A DNA stretch of 64,000 nt from an uncultured bacterium. Lineage in GTDB: Bacteria > Bacillota > Clostridia > Christensenellales > QALW01. The translations under genes and the position numbers were made by a program. The notes beneath the pieces were generated by a model. That model did no database searches and was not told the DNA's origin. It saw nothing but the letters and a program-made list of their open reading frames with translations. This document shows positions 9,301 to 15,655 of this stretch, one piece after another (the stretch's first letter is position 1; the number at the start of each line of letters is the position of its first letter). The DNA lies in assembly GCA_905214315.1 (NCBI GenBank), contig CAJMLN010000002.1:17642-81641 (forward strand), written 5' to 3'.

Positions 9301-10592
9301 TCGTTCACCTGGCAGTGCGGGTTGGCATAGGAATGGAACGTCCGTTCCCGCAGCGCACCGTTTTCATAGATGCAGGCGCCCAGCTCAATGATGCGTCCTG
9401 TCAGCGCGCTGGTGCCGGTCGTGCGCAGCGAGTATACGCAATATTTTATATCCCTTAAGCGCGTATTCTCATCAAGGCCCGTTATAAGCGGGTCATCATC
9501 CAGAAGATAGCCCTCCACGCCAAGGATCAGCTTGATATCGGCCTTCAGCTTGCCGATGGCCGCCTCCATGTCCGGGAAGGCCTGTACCACGCCGTGGTCG
9601 GTAATCGCTACGGTATCGTGCCCGTACTGCATCATCAGCTTGACCAGCTGCTTGGGGTCTACGACGCCGTCCATCTGGCTCATTTTGGTGTGCAGATGCA
9701 TTTCGATGCGTTTTTCTTTGGCGGTATCGGTCTTTTTTTCCTGCCTGACCGGAATGATACTATACGGAGAGAGCACCAGTTCGCCGGCCCCGTAGGTATC
9801 TACCATGCAGTTGCCATAAACGGCTATGTGGCCCTCCACGGTTTCATTCAGTTCCTGCGCAACCTCGTTGGTGGTGTAAATTTTGCAGTTGATGGAGGAG
9901 GTATAGTCGGTAACGGCAAAGAAAAAAATTGTGTGCTTGCCGTCGCGCAGCTCTTTTTGTTCCCGGTTAATCACGTCCCCGCAGATCGTTACCCTGCCGC
10001 TGACATCGGTAAGGGCTTTGATGGGGGTGATCTCTTTTAAGGCAAAGCTTTTTCCATAAAGCGCTGCGCCGTCCTTAGATGCCGCTTTAGCGCCCTTGGC
10101 GGGCCTGGTTTTCGCCTTTTCGCCGGGCGTTCCGGCCGCCCGCGCGGTAGCGGCCGCTTCCCGGCTCAGCCGCGCCATACGTTCCCGGTACCGGGAAAGA
10201 GCAGAATCCTCCGTGTCGGCGGCAAGCGCGTCTGCGCCGGGAACGTATTCCTCCGGTGCGGGCGCTTCCTCCGGGGGCGGAACAAAGGCATAGATATCCT
10301 CTTCCAAGGCATCGCCGGCAGGGCGCGGCGGCGTGGGAAGGGGAGCGCGTTCCGGCTCCACAAGAATTGTAACGGCTACATCTTTGGGCACGATTTTTTC
10401 TACCGCAGCGCGCAGGCAGGTGTGCTCTTCCTCCAAAAGCGGCGCGTGCGAAGAAAAAAACAGCTGCCAATCGGCCGCGTCATCTGAAATTACGGCCTTT
10501 TCAAATTCTATTTTATCAGCTATGACGCTGTTTAAGATAGCGCACAGGGCGTTCATAAATTTGGAATTTTGCTTTGACAGGGTAACCGACAT
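6387..10592 (-). CDS. polC: DNA polymerase III alpha subunit, PolC type, with degenerate exonuclease domain
   Basis: This is the Gram-positive replicative polymerase, 1401 aa from the ATG at 10592. That start has a GGGAG site 7 nt upstream and begins MSVTLSKQ; the in-frame ATG at 10658 has none. Order: N-terminal region and a poorly conserved linker, OB fold (about 190-285), PHP domain with HLHTKMSQMDG near 299, an inserted DnaQ-like exonuclease fold (about 384-548), then the polymerase domain. The latter has a Cys4 zinc motif, the PDIDLNFSG catalytic motif and LKADILGHDDPT. The exonuclease fold is preserved but its DEDDh residues are replaced: by alignment the first Asp/Glu are Ser388/Arg390, the second Asp is Ser474, and the His/Asp pair is Thr527/Glu532. 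The polymerase should be active while intrinsic proofreading should be lost. Confidence 0.96.
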   Translation of the reverse strand: MSVTLSKQNSKFMNALCAILNSVIADKIEFEKAVISDDAADWQLFFSSHAPLLEEEHTCLRAAVEKIVPKDVAVTILVEPERAPLPTPPRPAGDALEEDIYAFVPPPEEAPAPEEYVPGADALAADTEDSALSRYRERMARLSREAAATARAAGTPGEKAKTRPAKGAKAASKDGAALYGKSFALKEITPIKALTDVSGRVTICGDVINREQKELRDGKHTIFFFAVTDYTSSINCKIYTTNEVAQELNETVEGHIAVYGNCMVDTYGAGELVLSPYSIIPVRQEKKTDTAKEKRIEMHLHTKMSQMDGVVDPKQLVKLMMQYGHDTVAITDHGVVQAFPDMEAAIGKLKADIKLILGVEGYLLDDDPLITGLDENTRLRDIKYCVYSLRTTGTSALTGRIIELGACIYENGALRERTFHSYANPHCQVNEKILEEANISMASLDSAPDIGAVMTAFAEYAAGCVLVSHGAGASMAFLRTQGAAAGMEIDYPSIDTLRLSRELIPNIKSGKFNKVCDALEIKTGLITNALKEAEITAAVLRRLLELLEEKQAHTVGELNRLMSTDNGDSYHIIIYAKNKKGLFNLYSLITESHLHHLRRKRPQIPRSLLQEHREGLLIASACEAGELYRAMIRGASDQKLEQIARFYDYLEVQPLGNNEFLVREGAVRDTEHLIELNKKIIELGERLNKPVIATGDVHYLLPRDAVFRSIIQCAEGYPEANIQPPLYYRTTQEMLDEFYYLPEDKRYEIVVKNPRMIANQCEKMESFPRDHLYTPEMDNAEEELREMCESNAKALYGDPLPEIVAKRLEKELTAIIKHGYAVLYLIAHKVVKKSLSDGYLVGSRGSVGSSFAATMANITEVNPLTPHYVCPACQYSDFNIDLTKYDCGIDLPKAKCPKCGAELLRLGFNIPFEVFMGFDGDKVPDIDLNFSGVYQPVVHKYIEELFGEKYVFRAGTIGGVADKTAIGYTKKYCEEYGLGKPRMAEVLRLANGCIEVKRTTGQHAGGVVILPKAYDINEFTPLQYPANDPEKGIITTHFTFESLHDTILKADILGHDDPTVIRMLEDLTGIDAKKDVPLDDPKVMDLFLSTRSLGVTEEDIGSPVGTFGIPEFGTAFTRKMLVKTKPKTFSDLIKISGLSHGTDVWTGNAEELIDSGTAAIGECICTREDIMNTLIQKGCDALMSFKTMELVRKGKGLPPENEQAIREHGIPEWFIDSCHKIKYMFPKAHAAAYVTMAIRIAWFKVYKPHQYYATYFTVRADDFEISVAKDSPQQLKRLIEDYHSRSNLNPREKGILVMLEMALEMKMRGIEFADIDIYESQALNFTVTDDNRIRPPLNAVPGLGETAAYSIVEARKEEPFKSQDDLLSRTKLSSTLLQALESCGCLRDLPKSQQISLFDAI

Positions 10593-10622
10593 ATTGCATC
10601 TCCCGCTAAAATATTTATAATT

Positions 10623-10651
10623 ATTGTACCATATTTCGCGGTTTATGCCAA
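10623..10651 (-). promoter_or_regulatory. Promoter of polC
   Basis: On the minus strand, -35 TTGGCA (10651-10646) and -10 TACAAT (10628-10623) are separated by 17 bp, about 30 nt before the polC start codon. Confidence 0.65.
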
Positions 10652-10969
10652 GCAGCAAAGAGGGGAAACGGCAGTCCGGAATTTTGCCGGAAAAGGGCCG
10701 CCCGGAGAGTTCAGGTCTGCCGTAGTTCGGGGATAGAAAATTTTAACTAAAAAATTTTTTGTTTGTGCATAAAGATCCGTTGGCCTGCAAAGCAAAAGCC
10801 GGGAGCGAGAAAAACGGCGCCTCGGCCTGCGGTTTCTCTGATAAGGCGTGCGGTAAGGATTGGATTTTTGGGCGGACTGTACGGCGGCTAACCGGAAAGA
10901 GCTCTGCAGCTTTGCGTACTACCGTGCCTGAGGCTGAAACAGCCCTCCGTTGAAACGTCCTCGGTAAGA
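10652..10969. other. Intergenic stretch, nothing recognised
   Basis: About 320 bp lie between the polC promoter and the terminator of the next minus-strand gene. I see short open frames on both strands with no ribosome binding site and no recognisable protein, and no convincing RNA fold. It may be a decayed gene or spacer. Confidence 0.4.
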
Positions 10970-11005
10970 AAATTAAAAATCCGCATACCATCAAATGGTA
11001 TGCGG
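10970..11005 (-). terminator. Intrinsic terminator of the surface protein gene at 11064-12557
   Basis: A perfect 11-bp stem (CCGCATACCAT with ATGGTATGCGG, loop of 3) is followed on the minus strand by TTTTTAATTTT. Confidence 0.85.
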
Positions 11006-11063
11006 GTTATGTTTCCTATTTTTAACGAGCATCGGATTTTGATACCAAAATCCATACATTGTG

Positions 11064-12557
11064 TTATTGGTTCATTTTTCTTTTGTTTGTACGGGTTATT
11101 ATCAAGCAAGCGCCTGATGCAATGAGCAAAGCAGCCCACAGAAACATAGAAGCATTATCCCCTGTTTCAGAGGCGGCAGCCTTAACAGGAATATCCTCAC
11201 CCTTTGCGATTTCATATCCGCAAACCGCACAAACCGTATCACCGGTATAGCCCTTTTCGGTAGCGGTGGCTTCTTTTGTATTTATAACTTTGGGCGTATG
11301 GGCGAGCTTTTCTCCGTAAGCCACATTGCAAACCTCGCAAATTGCTTTTTCCCTGCAAGTGGCCTGACCGCCGGAATGTTTTTCTTGCGGTATGTTGCCG
11401 GTATCAACGGTCATCACATTATTGGCTTTGCAGGGGATCATAATCGTACCATTATTAACAATTGCGGTATTGTCCTCTCTTGTAATCGTTACGCCTTCAG
11501 CAAGCGTAAGTGTAACCCCCTCCGGAACAGTAAGTGTTCTTCCCTCGGTAACTGTCCAGTCAGTGGTCAGTGTGTAATCTGTAACAAAGGATACCTCTGT
11601 ATTTTTGGCATTAATAAACCCCTGTATATCTGCATTGGCGTCCAAATCCACGGTAATGTTCCCGTTTGCAGTTCTGACTAACTGACGGTTGCTCTCAGCA
11701 AGAATCTTTACATTTCCCTTTAACGCAGCATCACCGGTAACATAGATGCCTGCCGGAGACTGCACATTGATGGTAGAATCTTTTATGTACAAAGTAGCGG
11801 CACTTGCAGGATTGTTGCCAACGTAAGTACCCCATCCTTCGCCCTTCAAAGTAACGCTGCTGTTGACAATTTTCATATGATTGCTGGTTTTATTATAACC
11901 AACAGAGCTTAAACCGTAGGTAGCTCCCCCATCAATTGTGACGGTACTGTCATATATTTCAATATTGCCATTCACATATACGGGATCCCAAAGGCCGGAA
12001 TTGCCTCCGGGGATTTTTAAATCCACAACCGCGCCGTTTTTTACAATGAAATCATCATCGCAAACAATACCGTTTGCATTGTCGCCTATCAAGGTAATTC
12101 CATCCACATAAATACTCTTATGAATACTGCCATCGGACATGATATTGCAATCTTTAACAGAAAGACTGCCTCCGCCGGACAAGGTAAGCGAAACCTCATA
12201 GGCATTTTCCCAGCCGGAAGTAAAACCTTGCTGATAATTGGAAATCGTGTTTGTTCCCAATACAACGATGCTGCTGTCCTTGTCAGTGGGAAGTACAATA
12301 CCTTTGCCTGTTCCATCTCCGGAAATGGACATATTGTTAAGTGTCAAAGTATTGGTAGCGGGGTTATAGGTGACTGTTGCGGAATCGCCGTCAGCGGTTC
12401 CCAGCACATCATTCTTATTTTCTTCGGTAACCTGAATACCATCTACCCAAACAGAATACAATGTGTTTGTTTCGGCTAAAGCCACGGTGGAAAGGACGCC
12501 AATCGCCATAGCCACACATACTATAACAACGAGTAATTTTGATACGGATGTCTTCAT
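11064..12557 (-). CDS. Secreted cell-surface protein, membrane-anchored (surface protein A)
   Basis: This 497-residue protein has a clear signal peptide (cleavage after VALA, about residue 28). A beta-strand-rich region of about 330 residues follows, with repeated short turns such as NTLTLNNMSI and ATLYIKDSTI resembling a parallel beta-helix. Next is a Cys/His segment with two CxxC motifs (ICEVC, VCAVCGYE) and a KEATATEKGYTGD block. The C-terminus is SETGDNAS, a hydrophobic membrane helix and a basic tail (TNKRKMNQ). This looks like a sortase-type or simple membrane anchor, but no LPXTG is present. The same C-terminal layout occurs in the proteins at 17474-19057 and 52148-54229. The substrate or ligand is unknown. 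It is monocistronic with its own promoter and terminator. Confidence 0.85.
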   Translation of the reverse strand: MKTSVSKLLVVIVCVAMAIGVLSTVALAETNTLYSVWVDGIQVTEENKNDVLGTADGDSATVTYNPATNTLTLNNMSISGDGTGKGIVLPTDKDSSIVVLGTNTISNYQQGFTSGWENAYEVSLTLSGGGSLSVKDCNIMSDGSIHKSIYVDGITLIGDNANGIVCDDDFIVKNGAVVDLKIPGGNSGLWDPVYVNGNIEIYDSTVTIDGGATYGLSSVGYNKTSNHMKIVNSSVTLKGEGWGTYVGNNPASAATLYIKDSTINVQSPAGIYVTGDAALKGNVKILAESNRQLVRTANGNITVDLDANADIQGFINAKNTEVSFVTDYTLTTDWTVTEGRTLTVPEGVTLTLAEGVTITREDNTAIVNNGTIMIPCKANNVMTVDTGNIPQEKHSGGQATCREKAICEVCNVAYGEKLAHTPKVINTKEATATEKGYTGDTVCAVCGYEIAKGEDIPVKAAASETGDNASMFLWAALLIASGACLIITRTNKRKMNQ

Positions 12558-12641
12558 ACAACAAGGTCTCCTTCATTATGCTGCTAACTGGAAGAATGTC
12601 AAAGCTGTGCTTGCGGGTTTCTCCGAAAATTAGCTTTAGAA

Positions 12642-12670
12642 AGTATACCATATTGAATTGCAAAAAGCAA
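12642..12670 (-). promoter_or_regulatory. Promoter of surface protein A
   Basis: On the minus strand, -35 TTGCTT (12670-12665) and -10 TATACT (12647-12642) are 17 bp apart. The start codon is about 80 nt downstream. Confidence 0.6.
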
Positions 12671-12783
12671 TATTTTTTTGCAATTTTATGTTTCCGCACT
12701 GATGGCCAAAGGGAGAAGCCGGTTTCTTATGCGGGAGTGTATTATTGCAGGAACGGTGTTTTTTCTGCGGGGAGGGCGTCTGC

Positions 12784-13956
12784 TTATCTGCGCACGCAGC
12801 CGGTTTTTTTGGCGGCTTCGGCCACGGCGCTTGCTACGGAAGCCGCCACGGATTTATCCAGAGCGCTGGGGATGATATAGTCACGGCTCAGCTCGTCTTC
12901 GGGAATATGCGCGGCAATGGCAAAGGCGGCGGCCATTTTCATTTCCTCATTGATATCCGTAGCCTGGGCGTCCAGCGCGCCCCGGAAAATACCGGGGAAG
13001 GCCAGTACGTTATTGATTTGGTTGGGAAAATCGCTCCGGCCGGTGCCCACGATAAAGGCCCCGGCTTCTATTGCCTTATCAGGCATGATTTCCGGTATGG
13101 GGTTAGCCATGGGAAAGAGGATCGGCTTTGGGGCCATTTGGGCGATCATTGCGCCGGTTATCAGGTTCGGTGCGGAAACGCCGATGAATACGTCGGCCCC
13201 GGCCATAGCGTCTGCCAGCAGGCCGCGGCGGTTCTGTGCGTTTGTTTTTTGCGCCATCTCTTTTTGGGCGGGATTCATATCCTCCTTGCCGCGGAAGAGA
13301 ATACCGGTTTTATCGCATAGGATTAAATCCCTGACGCCCAGGGCCAGAATCATGTTTGCAATGGCGATCCCGGCGCTGCCGGCGCCGTTGATGACCACCG
13401 TCAAGTCCTTCAGCGCTTTTTCCGCTACTTTAGCGGCGTTGATCAGCGCGGCGGAAACGACGACGGCAGTACCGTGCTGGTCGTCATGAAACACGGGAAT
13501 ATCGCATTTTTCCTTCAGGCGGCGTTCGATTTCAAAGCAGCGCGGTGCGGAGATGTCCTCTAAATTGATTCCCCCGAAGCTGCCGGAGATCAGCTCTATT
13601 GTGCGTATCAGCTCGTCGGTATCTTTGCTCTTGATGCACAGCGGAATCGCGTCCACGTCGGCAAAGGCTTTAAACAGCGCGCATTTTCCCTCCATCACCG
13701 GCATTCCTGCCTCCGGGCCGATATCACCCAGGCCCAGCACTGCGGTGCCGTCAGTGATAACTGCCACTAAATTGGAGCGGCGTGTCAGCGCAAAGCTCTT
13801 TTCCGGGTTTTTTTGAATTTCCAGGCAGGGCGCCGCCACGCCCGGCGTATAAGCCAGGGAAAGATCTTCGCGGCTGCTGACCGGCACGCGGCAGACAACC
13901 TCGATTTTTCCTTTCCATTCATAATGCTTTTTCAGCGATTCTTCGGCGTAATTCAT
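12784..13956 (-). CDS. NAD(P)-dependent malic enzyme
   Basis: This enzyme oxidatively decarboxylates malate to pyruvate, yielding NAD(P)H. At 390 aa it is the short bacterial type without a phosphotransacetylase fusion. The N-terminal malic domain shows SLAYTPGVAAPCLEI, VITDGTAVLGLGDIGP, MEGKCALFKAFADVDAIP, and the metal-binding INLEDISAPRCFEIE followed by PVFHDDQHGTA. The NAD-binding domain follows, with VINGAGSAGIAIA and FALANP-like FPMANPIPEI. I start at the ATG at 13956 (MNYAEESLKKHYEWKGK), which has a GAGGGG site and follows the promoter. The ORF extension to 14136 lies upstream of the promoter and is not part of the protein. The gene name (malS, maeB or similar) is left open. Confidence 0.95.
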   Translation of the reverse strand: MNYAEESLKKHYEWKGKIEVVCRVPVSSREDLSLAYTPGVAAPCLEIQKNPEKSFALTRRSNLVAVITDGTAVLGLGDIGPEAGMPVMEGKCALFKAFADVDAIPLCIKSKDTDELIRTIELISGSFGGINLEDISAPRCFEIERRLKEKCDIPVFHDDQHGTAVVVSAALINAAKVAEKALKDLTVVINGAGSAGIAIANMILALGVRDLILCDKTGILFRGKEDMNPAQKEMAQKTNAQNRRGLLADAMAGADVFIGVSAPNLITGAMIAQMAPKPILFPMANPIPEIMPDKAIEAGAFIVGTGRSDFPNQINNVLAFPGIFRGALDAQATDINEEMKMAAAFAIAAHIPEDELSRDYIIPSALDKSVAASVASAVAEAAKKTGCVRR

Positions 13957-13981
13957 AGGATCCCCTCTTTTCGTTTTTAAT

Positions 13982-14010
13982 ATTATATAGCGATTGGTTT
14001 TTGTGGTCAA
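13982..14010 (-). promoter_or_regulatory. Promoter of malic enzyme gene
   Basis: On the minus strand, -35 TTGACC (14010-14005) and a perfect -10 TATAAT (13987-13982) have a 17-bp spacer. The start codon is about 25 nt downstream of the -10. Confidence 0.75.
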
Positions 14011-14063
14011 TCGGATTCCGGCGGCGGACTCGTGTGCGGGAGAAAGGAGAAGAAAAAAGAGCA

Positions 14064-14092
14064 CTGTCAATTTCCAGAAGAAACATTGACAG
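14064..14092. repeat. Inverted repeat between divergent promoters (possible operator)
   Basis: CTGTCAAT (14064-14071) and ATTGACAG (14085-14092) form a perfect 8-bp inverted repeat with a 13-bp centre. Its right arm contains the -35 hexamer of a plus-strand promoter, so a protein bound here could control the small gene at 14284. Confidence 0.4.
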
Positions 14093-14114
14093 CGCATAGG
14101 CGTCAAAATATAGT
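14086..14114 (+). promoter_or_regulatory. Upstream promoter candidate for the 70-aa gene
   Basis: -35 TTGACA (14086-14091) and -10 TATAGT (14109-14114) have a 17-bp spacer. The -35 overlaps the inverted repeat at 14064-14092. Confidence 0.5.
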
Positions 14115-14175
14115 CAAAAATTAATAAATTTTCCAAAAGTTCATATAAATTTTTCCATTTTTTATAGAAAAGGGG

Positions 14176-14204
14176 TTGAAAAAAGAAAAAAGAGCATGTA
14201 TAAT
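14176..14204 (+). promoter_or_regulatory. Proximal promoter of the 70-aa gene
   Basis: -35 TTGAAA (14176-14181) and a perfect -10 TATAAT (14199-14204) have a 17-bp, purine-rich spacer, about 80 bp before the start codon. Confidence 0.7.
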
Positions 14205-14283
14205 AATGTAAAAGCAGTAAAGAAACGCCTGATGTTGTTGATTTGGTTTTTGCTTAAACATTCTTTGAAAGGAGGGAAAGCAT

Positions 14284-14496
14284 ATGTTGTTATCATCTCC
14301 AGCGATGTTGATGCTGGCAATTATGGCGAATGAAAACAGAAATACAAAGAACGACAGAGCAGAAGTTATTTTTCCAAAAAAATATGAACAGCTGCGCGAA
14401 AGCGTGGGCGAAGAACTGGAATCCTGGGGATATATCAAGGATTTCAGCCTGCACGGCGAAAACGGATTTTCCTGTACGCTTTTAAAAAAGATATAA
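14284..14496 (+). CDS. Small protein of unknown function (70 aa)
   Basis: I do not recognise this protein. The case for a real gene is its context: a near-consensus promoter at 14176-14204, an AAGGAGGG ribosome binding site 7 nt before the ATG, and a strong terminator right after. It is therefore a stand-alone transcription unit. The product begins with a short hydrophobic, Met-rich stretch (MLLSSPAMLMLAIMA) and continues as a charged, mostly helical region. It ends in a segment reading WGYIKDFSLHGENGFS. No membrane anchor of full length and no cysteines in pairs are visible. It could be a small regulatory or stress protein; that is a guess. Confidence 0.65.
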   Translation: MLLSSPAMLMLAIMANENRNTKNDRAEVIFPKKYEQLRESVGEELESWGYIKDFSLHGENGFSCTLLKKI

Positions 14497-14526
14497 TTCT
14501 TTGTTTTTTGAGACAATTTTGAATAA

Positions 14527-14568
14527 GAACGCGGGGCACAGCGGTCGGGCTGTGCCCCGCGTTCTTTT
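14527..14568 (+). terminator. Strong intrinsic terminator after the 70-aa gene
   Basis: A 15-bp GC-rich perfect stem (GAACGCGGGGCACAG with CTGTGCCCCGCGTTC, 8-nt loop) is followed by TTTT. It is unusually stable for such a short gene. Confidence 0.85.
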
Positions 14569-14653
14569 GGCCGGCCGAAAGACTGCTGCCTGAAAATTTC
14601 CTGTGCGGCGCGCCGGAAAATCATAAAAAATACGGCCTGTCATTCAGAACCAA

Positions 14654-14689
14654 ACTCCTTTGGCAGGCATAGTATAAATACAAAGGAGT
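14654..14689 (+). promoter_or_regulatory. Inverted repeat covering the Shine-Dalgarno site of the LysM gene; sporulation-like -10
   Basis: ACTCCTTTG (14654-14662) is perfectly complementary to CAAAGGAGT (14681-14689), which contains the ribosome binding site. If both arms are transcribed, the site would be masked. The loop holds CATAGTATA (14669-14677), which fits the CATA-N3-TA -10 pattern of sporulation sigma factors E and K. If that is the promoter, the left arm is not transcribed and the repeat is irrelevant. The two readings exclude each other. Confidence 0.35.
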
Positions 14690-14698
14690 GATAAAAGA

Positions 14699-15310
14699 AT
14701 GCTTACACGTCAATTTGATTACATAGTGCGGCCCGGCGATACGCTTTTCGGCATCGCGCTGAAATTTAATGTTCCCCTGGAGACCCTGAAGAATGTGAAC
14801 CGCCTGCCGGATCCGGACAGGATAGAGCCGGGGCAGGTTATTCAAGTGCCGGTCAGTGAGGAATTTTACCAAATCGCCCGCCTGGTGGAGGAGCAGTGCG
14901 GCCTCGCGCAGCCTTCAGACGCAGCGGCGGATGTGACAGCGGCTTCCGCCGCAGTAGAAACTGCCGCCCAGTGCGACTGCGACGAGCAGCCGCCGGCTGT
15001 TTTTTACCGGCGCCATCGGGTCCGCCGGGGCGATACGGTGTATCTTCTGGCTAAGGAATACGGCACCACCACCGGAAATATTTTAAGCCTGAACCCGCAG
15101 ATCACAGACGTCAGGAATTTGCAGATCGGCTCGGTTATCACCATACCCGTGCCGCCGGAGAATTCCTATATTTACGTGGTGCGGCCGGGGGATACGCTTT
15201 ACAGCATTGCCCGGAGTCAGGGCGTTACCGTGGAGGATATTATGCGCTACAATTATATTGAAAGCGATTATACCGTATTCCCCGGGCAGCAGCTGCTGAT
15301 TGTAAAATAA
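14699..15310 (+). CDS. Triple LysM-domain protein (possible spore coat/cortex protein)
   Basis: This 203-residue protein carries three LysM modules at about 8-52, 106-150 and 158-202. Each has the VRPGDTL/VRRGDTV opening and a VFPGQQLLI-type ending. LysM domains bind N-acetylglucosamine in peptidoglycan. There is no signal peptide or membrane segment. A linker of about 50 residues, rich in Ala and containing a CDCDE stretch, separates the first and second modules. LysM proteins without secretion signals in Clostridia are often made in the mother cell and deposited on the spore. The CATAGTATA upstream would agree with that, but it is inference. The ATG at 14699 has an AAAGGAG site. It shares a bidirectional terminator with rpmE. 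Confidence 0.88.
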   Translation: MLTRQFDYIVRPGDTLFGIALKFNVPLETLKNVNRLPDPDRIEPGQVIQVPVSEEFYQIARLVEEQCGLAQPSDAAADVTAASAAVETAAQCDCDEQPPAVFYRRHRVRRGDTVYLLAKEYGTTTGNILSLNPQITDVRNLQIGSVITIPVPPENSYIYVVRPGDTLYSIARSQGVTVEDIMRYNYIESDYTVFPGQQLLIVK

Positions 15311-15318
15311 AATCTGCA

Positions 15319-15359
15319 TAAAAAAAGGCCGCGGCATATTCGCCGCGGTCTGTTTTTTT
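15319..15359. terminator. Bidirectional terminator between LysM gene and rpmE
   Basis: A GC-rich stem (CCGCGGC with GCCGCGG) is flanked by a run of A on the left and a run of T on the right. It can therefore stop transcription of the plus-strand LysM gene and of minus-strand rpmE. Confidence 0.85.
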
Positions 15360-15365
15360 GTGCGA

Positions 15366-15563
15366 TTAAAGCCCGTATCTCTTTTTGAACTTGTCAACAC
15401 GGCCGGCTGAGTCAACCAGCTTCTGCTTTCCTGTATAGAAAGGATGGCATTTTGAGCAAATTTCAACGGAAAGAGAATCCTTAACGGAACCTGTTTCAAA
15501 GGTCTCGCCGCAGGCGCACTTTACTGTTACCTTTTTGTAATCCGGATGGATACCCTGTTTCAC
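15366..15563 (-). CDS. rpmE: 50S ribosomal protein L31 (zinc-binding type)
   Basis: L31 is a small protein bridging the ribosomal subunits. The 65-residue product starts [20 protein letters not shown] and contains the four cysteines of the zinc-containing (C+) form: the CAC pair near residues 16-18 and ICSKC near 36-39. The C-terminal [10 protein letters not shown]...[11 protein letters not shown] is the L31 signature. Because the Cys motifs are intact this is the zinc-replete form rather than the paralogue YtiA. It has its own strong promoter. Confidence 0.98.
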   Translation of the reverse strand: MKQGIHPDYKKVTVKCACGETFETGSVKDSLSVEICSKCHPFYTGKQKLVDSAGRVDKFKKRYGL

Positions 15564-15618
15564 TTGCGTTCACCTCGTTTTTTACGGAACCGGAATCCCT
15601 GTATTAAAAGCAGAAAGT

Positions 15619-15647
15619 ATTATACCTTTAAAAAAGCGGGCTGTCAA
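15619..15647 (-). promoter_or_regulatory. Promoter of rpmE
   Basis: On the minus strand, a perfect -35 TTGACA (15647-15642) and a perfect -10 TATAAT (15624-15619) lie 17 bp apart. This is full consensus, as expected for a ribosomal protein gene. Confidence 0.85.
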
Positions 15648-15655
15648 TGATTTTT

